From positions 1 through 64,000 of the forward strand of contig JBEKBO010000010.1 in assembly GCA_050015355.1 (NCBI GenBank): 64,000 bases of DNA, given 5' to 3'. The notes below the pieces were generated by a model, which was not told where the DNA came from, ran no database searches, and saw nothing but the letters and a program-made list of their open reading frames with translations. Below, in pieces: positions 1 through 7,265 of the stretch. The DNA comes from CAWBRT01 sp050015355. Lineage in GTDB: Bacteria > Acidobacteriota > Terriglobia > Terriglobales > Acidobacteriaceae. Made by a program: the position numbers and the translations under genes. Every line of letters begins with the position of its first letter. The stretch's first letter is position 1.

Positions 1-2
1 AG

Positions 3-89
3 ATCCCTGATGCAGAAATGGCCACCCTCAACTTGGCGCCAGCAGCTTTTCATGGAGACTGGAACTATTTAGTTTCGCCTCATGAGTAG
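3..89 (+). CDS. C-terminal tail of an ISAzo13-type transposase, cut by the window edge
   Basis: The frame beginning at base 3 is open to a TAG at 87-89 and encodes 28 residues. They include ATLNLAPAAFHGDWNYLVSP, which resembles the conserved end of ISAzo13-family transposases (pattern: Met-Ala-x-Leu-Asn, then Phe-His-Gly-x-Trp-Asn-Tyr). The rest of the gene lies left of the window, so I cannot tell whether it is intact. I see no terminal inverted repeat between its stop and base 800. The family call rests on recall of a short motif and needs the flanking sequence. Confidence 0.5.
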   Translation: MPDAEMATLNLAPAAFHGDWNYLVSPHE

Positions 90-749
90 AAATGTAGACT
101 TTATTTATGCGCAGGCCCTAACGGTGCAGGCGGGGGAGCAACGCGAACCACCACATCGCTTCTGTATTTCCGAAGGCCCCTGACCATTCATCGCCGTGCT
201 CGGTCCATGGGCACGTCTGGTTCCAGCCTTCTAGGTTTTGTTCTATGCTCGGCATTCCTTCAACCCTCCCGAATACCCCTTCTCTGTCGAGCAGAAGGGC
301 GCCATAAAAACCACTTCCATGCCCATTCACTCACTAGCGTCCGAAAAGGTATCCGCTAACAGCCATGAGCTATGGCACGCGAAAGGCGTACATGGACTTG
401 AAGACAGGATCTTCGAAAAACGCTCCGGGCTCTAGCTGAAGCGCCCCCACGGAGAAGTTGGCAACCATTGAATCTTCATTTTTCAGCCCCGAAAGAACGA
501 ATTGTACTGTACGTGAGTGGTTTTGCAATAAGGCGAAAGCTGCATCTGCGAAAGAAAAGCAGAGCGATTCCGCAAACGTTGGGCTTGCGTCGCCTCGCCC
601 AATCTGCGGAATCTCAGCAGAATGTAACTGTTGATAAATCCCCATCTCACCAGTTAGCGCTGGCACTCTCGTTCTTGGCGGCAAGGGCTGCGGGTATTCA
701 TGGCAGATTGCCACTAGCAGCGCGGGTTTCGGGTTCCGGCGCAAGCTCA
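90..749. other. Intergenic stretch, no supportable gene
   Basis: About 660 bases between the transposase tail and the terminator of the M48 gene. Open frames of 60-126 codons occur on both strands, but they overlap one another, lack convincing ribosome sites and encode no domain I recognise. This is probably the right flank of the insertion sequence plus decayed sequence. I see no RNA gene. Confidence 0.5.
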
Positions 750-779
750 AAAGAAAAAAAGGCCCGCCGAAGCGGGCCT
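750..779 (-). terminator. Intrinsic terminator of the M48 protease gene
   Basis: A perfect stem AGGCCCGC/GCGGGCCT closes a CGAA loop at 760-779. On the minus strand it is followed by a run of T (the A-run at 751-760). It lies 20 bases past the stop of the M48 gene and fits a rho-independent terminator. Confidence 0.85.
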
Positions 780-798
780 GTGGGAGAGGGCTGAACTA

Positions 799-2478
799 TT
801 ACTGGGCTCCGGTATTGGTGTTTACGGCCACTGGGGTTACGGTGCGACCGGACTGCCACCGCGTCACGTAAGGGAAGATGGGGGTGACTTCGAAAGGCAT
901 TTTTTCACGGGCATTCAGCAGGGCAACCGGTCTGGCTTTGCTGATTTCGACTTTGCCAGTCCATGGATCCAGCCTGATGCGCCCGCCGAGCGGCAATGCC
1001 GCGACCTGGTCGACCCGGGTACGTTCCAGATTCGGCGCTTCCGCCATCACGGTTGCGAGGCGAGGACTAGCGCCGATCACAAGTGTATTGCCAACCTGTG
1101 CTCGAATCAGCTTCGGCAATGCGCCCCGGCTCTGATCGAGCTGCTTCATGAAGAGGCCGACCGTCAACAACTTGTCCTTGTAAGGCGAGTTCTGCAGGAG
1201 TTCCAGACTCTTCTTATCGGCCTGTTGTTCTTCGTCGCTGGAACGCATCATGGCAATTCTCTGTAGCGTTTCGTCGTCGGCGAAGATCGTGCGGTCGCCG
1301 AAGGCAAACTTGGTGTCGAGCTTGTGTGCCAGCACGATGTGGCTGAGTTCGTGCGCGAGCACCGCGGCGAGAGTGGCCTCGTCGGGCAGCACATCAAGCA
1401 GGCCACGGCTGATGACGATGGTATGGCCAACGGTGAAACTCTCGATTGGAACGGTCAACAGAATCCGGCAGCGGACCTCAGGTTCCAGGGTGAGGTTGTT
1501 GGTGATCATCAGGTTATCGACGACCGTCTGAAGTACCTTCTCGACGTCGCCGGTGGGTGCCAGCAAACCGGCGCGCTGCATACGTTCCAGCACGTTCTCT
1601 TCCGCCTGCCGCTCCCATGCGCGCTCGGCTGCGATAGGAGACAAGTCCTGTCCAGTGTCGCTCTGGTCCTTTACGCTGTCCTCGGATTCAACCAGGATCT
1701 GGGTAAAAGCGTCCTGCGACATGTCGCGGCCAATGTTGTAACCCCACAAGCGCGTCACCGCCTTATAGGCAGTATTCTTCATGGCGGCGATGCGGACGTT
1801 CGACTCCTCGCTATAGATATAGGCGGGCAGCCAGACGCCGGGTTGCAAGTTCATGCGCCAGGTATCGAAGTGCAGGTAACGGCCCTTCGCACTGCCTGGG
1901 GTGAAGGTCCCGTTGGCGCGAACGATGTTGTAATCCTGGTCCTCGACCCAGATGCGGCCTACAAAGCGCCCGACCCCGCTTTTCGGCTTCGGCGAGACAT
2001 CGAACAGCAGGCAACGCACTTCGCCGAGAAACTCACGGCGCAAGTACCTGAAGTCATAGTGGTGGCGGTCAAACCCGCCGGCGTCGATGACCGCCATCTG
2101 GGCGAAGCCAAGCGGGATGAAATCGGCGCGGCCGCGCGTGGGCAGCCGATGAATATGGAGCAGCCGGTTGGTGAATCCCGCCTGTTGTTCGTTGAGGAAG
2201 TTCAGATCGCGCACATACCCCTTGAACGTCGCCCGTCCAAGGAAATAGTGATCGCCTTCCGGAACCAGTCCCAACTCCTTATCGGGCCTGAGCTCCTGGA
2301 TGTAGGTTTCCACCATGGGTGAATACTGTCGCAAGGTTTTTACGTTCTCAGCTTCCCGCGCCGAGATCCGGTCAATCGCTTGCTCAAATGCGTTGGGCTC
2401 GCCTGGGGCGGCGGCGGCATTTACCATCACCGCGCAAAACGTCAGCATCAGGATCAGACAACTTGCTTTGCGTACCAT
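799..2478 (-). CDS. Exported M48 family zinc metalloprotease with an N-terminal acidobacterial LolA-like domain
   Basis: 559 residues. A signal peptide covers about residues 1-22, so the protein should act in the periplasm. Residues 375-380 hold the zinc motif HELSH inside AAVLAHELSHIVLAH, and a Glu near 417 (EEQQADKKS) fits the third M48 ligand. Cleavage of periplasmic or outer-membrane proteins, as for BepA and LoiP, is the family role; the substrate here is unknown. Residues about 60-250 are not protease. They carry FVGRIWVEDQDYNIVRA followed by a DTWRMNLQPGVWLP segment. This matches the separate protein at 10115-10972 (FEGRIWVDDQDFQIVK, then TTWREQVDGRYWFP). The gene is therefore a fusion of that domain with a protease. 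It is the last gene before a strong terminator, and the TonB-type gene lies 31 bases upstream on the same strand. Confidence 0.88.
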   Translation of the reverse strand: MVRKASCLILMLTFCAVMVNAAAAPGEPNAFEQAIDRISAREAENVKTLRQYSPMVETYIQELRPDKELGLVPEGDHYFLGRATFKGYVRDLNFLNEQQAGFTNRLLHIHRLPTRGRADFIPLGFAQMAVIDAGGFDRHHYDFRYLRREFLGEVRCLLFDVSPKPKSGVGRFVGRIWVEDQDYNIVRANGTFTPGSAKGRYLHFDTWRMNLQPGVWLPAYIYSEESNVRIAAMKNTAYKAVTRLWGYNIGRDMSQDAFTQILVESEDSVKDQSDTGQDLSPIAAERAWERQAEENVLERMQRAGLLAPTGDVEKVLQTVVDNLMITNNLTLEPEVRCRILLTVPIESFTVGHTIVISRGLLDVLPDEATLAAVLAHELSHIVLAHKLDTKFAFGDRTIFADDETLQRIAMMRSSDEEQQADKKSLELLQNSPYKDKLLTVGLFMKQLDQSRGALPKLIRAQVGNTLVIGASPRLATVMAEAPNLERTRVDQVAALPLGGRIRLDPWTGKVEISKARPVALLNAREKMPFEVTPIFPYVTRWQSGRTVTPVAVNTNTGAQ

Positions 2479-2509
2479 CTCTAACTCCCGGCCAGTTCAG
2501 GATTGGCCT

Positions 2510-3532
2510 TTAAGAAAGCTGAAAAACAATGTGCAACGTTGCGGTTGAGTCCACTGGACGCCCTTCCTGCTGGGCTGGAGAGAAGCGTATCTTCTCCGCC
2601 GCCCGCATGGCGGCTTCATCTAAACCGTAGCCCAGACCGCGCAGGACGCGCATCACCCGGACCTGCCCGGTCGCAGTGAACATGACTTGCAACAAAACTT
2701 CGCCTTCCACGTGAAGCTTGCGAGCTTCAGCCGTGTAAACCGGTGTTGGTTTTTCCTGGATGGAAACGGGGAGTATCACCGCTTTAATCTGCTGTGGCGC
2801 CTTCTTCGTTTCGGCGACGGGGGCCTGGTCGAAATTGGCGGTTTGCACGCGCCCTGACGCAGCGACAGGCTGCGGAGCGGCAGCAACGCCATTGCCAAAC
2901 CCCGTGCCGGCAATCACACCGCGAGCGCCGCGGGCTCCGCCCGTGCCGTTTCCGTAGCCCGGACCGGACGGTAGATCGAAGCTGCCGACACTGGCGATAT
3001 TGCCTTTGCCGGTTGCGCTCGGGTTCGCCGGAACGCCGTTGGGATCACCGAATCCGCCGGTTTGAACCTTTGAGGCAGCCATTTTCGGCAGCGTCGGGGC
3101 AGCCGAACTACCGACGAATACGTTCGTCTGCAATGACCGCGCGACGACCTTCGGCGCGGGCGCTTTCTCGGCGTCGAAGCGTGGGAGTGGCGCCGCAGGC
3201 AGCGGCGTCCTGGTTGCGACCTCTTGTTTAGGCAATGGGAGAGGCGTCGTAATCCTGGGAGGCGCAACAAACTCGGAGCGTGCCTGCGCTCTGGGCGCGG
3301 GCTTTACGGCGATGGGAATCTGCTTCGACGGAGCGGGCTGTCGGTGTACTTGTGGTGCTACGAGTTCTGTGTGCTCAAACTGCTTCAGGGTAAGTTGTGG
3401 GGCAGTGAGGGTAATTGCTCCCAGCAAAATAATGGCCGCTGACTGCGCGCTGAAGCTGGTGGCAAATGATTTCCACCGGCATTGAGCGTCCGGCAGAGGG
3501 CCAAAAAGTATGCTTCCGTCGATTTGACTCAT
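2510..3532 (-). CDS. TonB family protein (energy-transducer-like C-terminus)
   Basis: 340 residues from the ATG at 3532, which follows GGAAAGGAC. A TTG 38 codons upstream is possible but gives an unlikely N-terminus. A cytoplasmic lead of about 27 residues is followed by one membrane helix (AAIILLGAITLTAP), then a long Pro/Ala/Gly-rich periplasmic stretch. The last 90 residues form a TonB C-terminal domain (YTAEARKLHVEGEVLLQVMF, then a Gly-Leu-Asp-Glu-Ala region). The family links inner-membrane energy to outer-membrane transporters. No ExbB/ExbD or receptor is near, so this may be one of the free-standing acidobacterial TonB paralogues. The M48 gene follows 31 bases downstream, which suggests co-transcription. 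Confidence 0.85.
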   Translation of the reverse strand: MSQIDGSILFGPLPDAQCRWKSFATSFSAQSAAIILLGAITLTAPQLTLKQFEHTELVAPQVHRQPAPSKQIPIAVKPAPRAQARSEFVAPPRITTPLPLPKQEVATRTPLPAAPLPRFDAEKAPAPKVVARSLQTNVFVGSSAAPTLPKMAASKVQTGGFGDPNGVPANPSATGKGNIASVGSFDLPSGPGYGNGTGGARGARGVIAGTGFGNGVAAAPQPVAASGRVQTANFDQAPVAETKKAPQQIKAVILPVSIQEKPTPVYTAEARKLHVEGEVLLQVMFTATGQVRVMRVLRGLGYGLDEAAMRAAEKIRFSPAQQEGRPVDSTATLHIVFQLS

Positions 3533-3821
3533 GTCCTTTCCACCAAGGCTCTCCGGCTGAAGCCATAGAGCCCTGCAACCGGAAAACGGAAGAAAGCCGG
3601 AGGGCACCCTACTGACCCGCCGTCCTGTCTCGTTCTGGGCAAGCAAGGCTTACCGCAGCACGCAAGGCACTGAACCTGGGGAGGAAAGGCACTCGGGGAG
3701 CGATTGAACCTGCGCGACTATACTGTCGCTAGTACCGAGTACGACAACAACTCGTCACTCAAGTAAGTGAAGTATAGCGAGCTGCTCTGGAAAATCAAGG
3801 AACTTAAGCCTATGTCATGCC

Positions 3822-3845
3822 AACGTTAGTCTATGTCCTAACGTT
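3822..3845. repeat. Perfect inverted repeat AACGTTAG - 8 bases - CTAACGTT
   Basis: Eight-base arms at 3822-3829 and 3838-3845 around TCTATGTC. It lies in an AT-rich gap between yjbQ and the TonB-type gene, about 300 bases upstream of the latter's start. It could be an operator or part of a hairpin; the sequence alone does not decide. Confidence 0.6.
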
Positions 3846-3856
3846 ACGCACAACCC

Positions 3857-3902
3857 GCATTCTTAAGTAACTTATTGACTAAACGCTAAACCTTAAGAAT
3901 GC
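3857..3902. repeat. Perfect 11-base inverted repeat GCATTCTTAAG / CTTAAGAATGC
   Basis: Arms at 3857-3867 and 3892-3902 with a 24-base AT-rich spacer, 38 bases past the stop of yjbQ. No T-run follows on the minus strand, so it is not a typical intrinsic terminator. A binding site or a cruciform-type signal is possible. Confidence 0.6.
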
Positions 3903-3940
3903 GCTAAGACCTGAGGGACCTGAAGAATTCCTAGGGAGAA

Positions 3941-4354
3941 TCACTCACCCATGACCTTCACGATGACCCTCTTCCGGCGCTGGCCGTCGAACTCGGCGTA
4001 AAAGACGCGCTGCCAGGGTCCCAGATCGAGCTTTCCAGCCGTGACCGGCAGAATCACCTCATGGTGGATCAGCAGGCTCTTCAGGTGCGAATCGCCATTG
4101 TCTTCGCCCGTCTGATGATGCTTGTAGTCTTTGCGGTAAGGAGCCAGTTTCTCCAGCCACTCGTCGATGTCATGGATGAGCCCGTCTTCGTGATCGTTGA
4201 CGTTGATGGCGGCGGTAATATGCATGGCGGAGACCAGCACCATGCCCTCCTTGATCCCGCTGTTGCGAAGAACGGTTTCGACCTGGGGCGTGATATGCAC
4301 GTAGTCGCGATGCATCTTGGTGTTGAATGTCAGGTATTCGGTATGAAATTTCAT
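3941..4354 (-). CDS. YjbQ/UPF0047 family protein (secondary thiamine-phosphate-synthase-like)
   Basis: 137 residues from MKFHTEYLTF. The ATG at 4354 has GGGAG about nine bases upstream; a longer frame to 4429 adds an unrelated N-terminus that overlaps the upstream region of the divergent gene. Family landmarks are HITAAINVNDHEDGLIHDI, a His/Asp/Glu-rich centre (HHQTGEDNGDSHLKSLLIHH) and the C-terminal LGPWQRVFYAEFDG. Members are small cytoplasmic beta proteins. Weak thiamine-phosphate synthase activity has been reported for the family, but the true role is unsettled. It stands alone, divergent from the DUF2339 gene. Confidence 0.88.
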   Translation of the reverse strand: MKFHTEYLTFNTKMHRDYVHITPQVETVLRNSGIKEGMVLVSAMHITAAINVNDHEDGLIHDIDEWLEKLAPYRKDYKHHQTGEDNGDSHLKSLLIHHEVILPVTAGKLDLGPWQRVFYAEFDGQRRKRVIVKVMGE

Positions 4355-4452
4355 CCTCTGATTCTCCCATGCAATTGCTGGAACATCTGTCTCCGATCCC
4401 GGATAATACACTTCATCCGGCCAGCGCATCGGCGTTTCTGAAGTGTTATTCC

Positions 4453-6402
4453 ATGGCCAACAACGACGACGAAATCAGACAACTCCGCGAGCAGGTGCGA
4501 CTGCTCACCGAACGCATGTTCCGCATAGAGCGGCAGCTTGGGATCGAGACGCGAATCGCATCGCCGCCCGCCGAACCGGCTGCCGCGGCGCCGCCGGCCA
4601 TCGCGGTTGAACCCGCTGTCGACGCCGCCAGCACGGCCGCGCCTCACGCAGGCCACCCCAGCAAGCCTGAACTCCGGCTTTCCGGGCACCCCGTTGAATC
4701 TGAAACTCTCGAAACCCGCATCGGCTCGCGCTGGCTGAACCGGATCGGCATCGTCGCCGTGCTCGTAGGCGTGTCGTATTTCCTGAAATACGCTTTTGAG
4801 AACGACTGGATTGGGCCGGCGATGCAGGTGCTCATCGGCATGGCCGCCGGTATCGTGGTTGCCGCCTGGAGCGAACGCTTCCGCCGTCATGGGTTCGCGG
4901 GATTCTCCTATTCGCTGAAGGCGGTGGGCGCGGGCGCTCTGTATCTGTCTCTGTGGGCCTCGTTCGAACTCTATAGCCTGGTTCCCGCCGCCGTGGCGTT
5001 CTGCGGCATGGTCGTGGTGACGGCGGCGATGGCGGTGCTGGCGGTTTTCGAAAGCGCCGAAGTGCTGGCTGCACTGGCGCTGGTTGGAGGGTTCCTGACG
5101 CCCGTGCTGGTCTCCACGGGCGAGAACCGGGAAGTTGCGTTGCTTTCTTACCTGCTGCTGCTCGATGCGGCCGCGCTGCTGCTCCAGCGCTTCAGAAGCT
5201 GGCCGAGAATCCTCTTCGGCAGCTTCATCGGAACCGAACTGCTTTTCGTCTCCTGGTATGGGAAGTTCTACAGCAATGACCAGTTTGCGATCACGGTGAG
5301 TTTTCTGTCGGCGTTTTTCGCGTTGTTTGCCGCCGCGCCGCTCGTGGCGGATTTGTTTCCGCAAAGCCGCGGCGGTGCCACGCCGCTGCGAACCGGAGTG
5401 GTGCTGCCGGTGCTGAACGGCTTCGCCTACTTCTGCGCGGTCTATGCCATGCTCTGGGTGCAAGGCATCGCCGTGGAGGCGCGCGCGGCGCAGTATCTGC
5501 TGGTGATGGCGGCGCTCTATGCCGGTCTGGGCCTGGCGTTGGAGCGCCGTACCAGCGATGCGCTCCCGCCTCCGAATGCGCGCCTGGACGCCCGGCGCCT
5601 GCTGCCTCTGGTACACCTGGGAATGGCCGTGGCCTGCCTCACGGCGGCCATCGCTCTCTGGCTGCATGGCCACTGGATCGCATTCTCGTGGCTGGTGGAG
5701 GCCGCGGCACTGTTCTATGCCGGAACGAAAGCCGCGCGCGCTCCCGTCAAGCGGTTGGGCGCGATCGTGGTGGTGCTCGCCATTTTCAATCTGCTGGCCG
5801 GCAGCCTCGGGTGGCGTACGCAAACCCTCCTGCTCAACGAACGCTTTGGACTTTACCTGCTGGCCATCGGCGTGATCGCGGCGATGATCTGGTGGCAGCA
5901 ACATGGGGCTTCGCCAGCCGAATCCACCGCCGCCGGTGAGGCCGGCAAGCGCGGCGATTGGCTGCGCCACACGCAGGCGATTGCGCTGGCGGTAATCGCC
6001 ATCAACCTGCTGGCGCTCTGCGCGTTGAATTTCGAGGTCGGCGACTACTTCCACCGTGAAATTCAAGCGGTATACGCGGCACACCGTATCATAATGCCCT
6101 CGGTTTACGCCCGGCAGGTGCGCTCGTTGACGATCGCGCGCGACTTCTCATACTCCGCCGTCTGGATGGCCTACGGGGTGCTGCTCATCTGGGCGGGCTT
6201 CTGGAAGCGTTCGGAATTCCTGCGCTGGCAGGCGATCGTGCTGATCGGAATCACGATCATCAAGGTCTTTGTTTATGACGTTTCGGCCCTGCAACGAGGC
6301 TACCGGATTCTGGCCTTCATGATTCTGGGGGTAATCCTGCTGGCGATCTCATTCGCCTATCAGAAAGACTGGCTCGGGCTGCAAAAGAACGGGGAGGGGT
6401 AG
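4453..6402 (+). CDS. DUF2339 polytopic membrane protein
   Basis: 649 residues. I start at MANNDDEIRQ (ATG 4453) because it opens the coiled-coil N-terminus (DDEIRQLREQVRLLTERMFR) typical of this family. The longer frame from 4327 has no family support. A Pro/Ala-rich linker follows, then RIGSRWLNRIGIVAVLVGVS and about 15-18 hydrophobic segments to the C-terminus. Function is unknown for the whole family. The linker contains a copy of the dispersed hairpin at 4653-4693, read in frame as HPSKPELRLSGHP and apparently tolerated because the region is disordered. Confidence 0.85.
   Translation: MANNDDEIRQLREQVRLLTERMFRIERQLGIETRIASPPAEPAAAAPPAIAVEPAVDAASTAAPHAGHPSKPELRLSGHPVESETLETRIGSRWLNRIGIVAVLVGVSYFLKYAFENDWIGPAMQVLIGMAAGIVVAAWSERFRRHGFAGFSYSLKAVGAGALYLSLWASFELYSLVPAAVAFCGMVVVTAAMAVLAVFESAEVLAALALVGGFLTPVLVSTGENREVALLSYLLLLDAAALLLQRFRSWPRILFGSFIGTELLFVSWYGKFYSNDQFAITVSFLSAFFALFAAAPLVADLFPQSRGGATPLRTGVVLPVLNGFAYFCAVYAMLWVQGIAVEARAAQYLLVMAALYAGLGLALERRTSDALPPPNARLDARRLLPLVHLGMAVACLTAAIALWLHGHWIAFSWLVEAAALFYAGTKAARAPVKRLGAIVVVLAIFNLLAGSLGWRTQTLLLNERFGLYLLAIGVIAAMIWWQQHGASPAESTAAGEAGKRGDWLRHTQAIALAVIAINLLALCALNFEVGDYFHREIQAVYAAHRIIMPSVYARQVRSLTIARDFSYSAVWMAYGVLLIWAGFWKRSEFLRWQAIVLIGITIIKVFVYDVSALQRGYRILAFMILGVILLAISFAYQKDWLGLQKNGEG
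4653..4693 (+). repeat. Dispersed hairpin element inside the DUF2339 gene
   Basis: CCACCCCA flank, stem GCAAGCC/GGCTTTC (one mismatch), eight-base loop TGAACTCC, then a CGGGCACCCCG flank. The loop differs from the AAnnrCG type but nearly matches the copy at 17862 (TGAAATCT). It is read in frame with the A of ACCCCA at codon position 2. Confidence 0.75.
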
Positions 6403-6471
6403 GTCGTCGACCTGCGTCACAGCTTTTGGCTGGTGGCCCAGGTATTGAAATAAGTAAGAATGTTGATGGTG

Positions 6472-6504
6472 CCCCACGTTCGCCCGCCTTTGGCTAACGT
6501 GGGG
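6472..6504 (-). repeat. Dispersed hairpin element, reverse orientation
   Basis: CCCCACGTT/AACGTGGGG stem. The reverse complement is identical to 6857-6889, and the match extends to about 44 bases (roughly 6465-6509 against 6852-6895). The two copies therefore bracket about 430 bases of gene-free sequence in opposite orientation. This is the only copy in the window whose loop reads on the minus strand. Confidence 0.8.
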
Positions 6505-6636
6505 TAGTTCCGTCGGGTGGGGTGGCGGCGGTTTAAGGAGTGCTTCGCCTTCTCGTCTTCTGGCTCTCCACTCCGACTCAATCTCGACAATTCGCCCCTC
6601 ACCGTGCGCATCGTGGCGAAAAGATTCCCAAGGGAA

Positions 6637-6791
6637 TGTCATGGCGACCGGAGCGCCGAGCGCCGTGGCCGGAGCAGCCAGGCTGCGTACCCGATATTAC
6701 ATTCGAGAAGCAAAAAGCTGTTCGGGCGCGGAGTGGAGCCACCCTTTGTTTTCGGGGAAAAAACAAAAGGTGGCTCGACTTCGCCATGACA
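6637..6791. repeat. Long palindromic repeat unit, TGTCATGGCGA ... TCGCCATGACA
   Basis: The outer ends are perfect inverted repeats of 11 bases. The inner 17-base stem at 6736-6776 encloses AT-rich sequence. Bases about 6640-6735 align with 24283-24425, except that the latter copy holds an extra hairpin of about 46 bases. I treat it as a member of the GTCAT-ended repeat class also seen at 17701, 24280 and 52817. Confidence 0.65.
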
Positions 6792-6856
6792 GTCTGATAT
6801 GGCGGGACTACTGGGGAACCGGGCTAACCATCTACGCATAGCGGTCCAGGAAACTA

Positions 6857-6889
6857 CCCCACGTTAGCCAAAGGCGGGCGAACGTGGGG
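6857..6889 (+). repeat. Dispersed hairpin element with AAAGGCG loop
   Basis: Stem CCCCACGTTAGCC/GGCGAACGTGGGG with one mismatch around loop AAAGGCG, followed by CACC. This copy shows that the 6472 sequence belongs to the family, since the loop fits AAnnrCG in this orientation. Confidence 0.8.
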
Positions 6890-6967
6890 CACCATCGAGT
6901 CCACACGTGAGGACTATCAAGTTCAAACGCGAGGGCAATACCTCTAGGCGAACCCATCGCCAAGACG

Positions 6968-7207
6968 TCACTTGGACAACGCTCGCAGAACATCACGATC
7001 ATCGTGCATGATCTCTTCGGCCAGCTTCATCTGCCGCTCGAAATCCGGATCATGCGTGGGAGGGGTTGCTTCACCTTCTCGGGGTTCGAACGGTTGCCCT
7101 AGGCCATCGCAGTCGTCACGCGTTCTTTGTCTGTGGAAGTGTGCTGTCTTCTGCTTCTTGCCGACTTCCCGCTTCTTTTCCTCGCGTAAGCGCGTTTTAT
7201 CCTTCAT
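6968..7207 (-). CDS. Small charged hypothetical protein
   Basis: 79 residues. It has a Lys/Arg-rich N-terminus (KDKTRLREEKKREVGKKQK), a central acidic/proline linker, and a C-terminal helix DFERQMKLAEEIMHDDRDVL. I recognise no domain. The compact helical end, which resembles other short acidobacterial proteins, and the lack of a better frame on either strand make it plausible as a gene. There is no clear ribosome site before the ATG at 7207. It lies 58 bases upstream of the sequence past the ftsK stop, on the same strand. Confidence 0.55.
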   Translation of the reverse strand: MKDKTRLREEKKREVGKKQKTAHFHRQRTRDDCDGLGQPFEPREGEATPPTHDPDFERQMKLAEEIMHDDRDVLRALSK

Positions 7208-7265
7208 GCACTTAGTTTATGGCGTTCCGGCCGCGCCACTCAAAGCCTGTATCCGGCAGGTTGGT

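Larger units (their letters stand above)
6403..6967. other. Gene-free repeat island between the DUF2339 gene and a small gene
   Basis: About 565 bases. They hold two inverted hairpin copies (6472-6504 and 6857-6889), a larger palindromic unit (6637-6791) and, within that, a 17-base stem with one mismatch (6736-6752 with 6760-6776, GAGCCACC...GGTGGCTC). Open frames here run through the repeats and are not genes. Confidence 0.75.

Noticed and set aside
370..750. 126-codon minus-strand frame before the M48 terminator
   Set aside because: No domain, no ribosome site, unlikely composition, and another frame overlaps it on the other strand.
4351..6084. 577-codon minus-strand frame opposite the DUF2339 gene
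   Set aside because: A GC-rich antisense shadow full of Arg, Gln and His; the plus strand encodes clear membrane helices. The same applies to the long antisense frames at 36523-37995 and 31487-32476.
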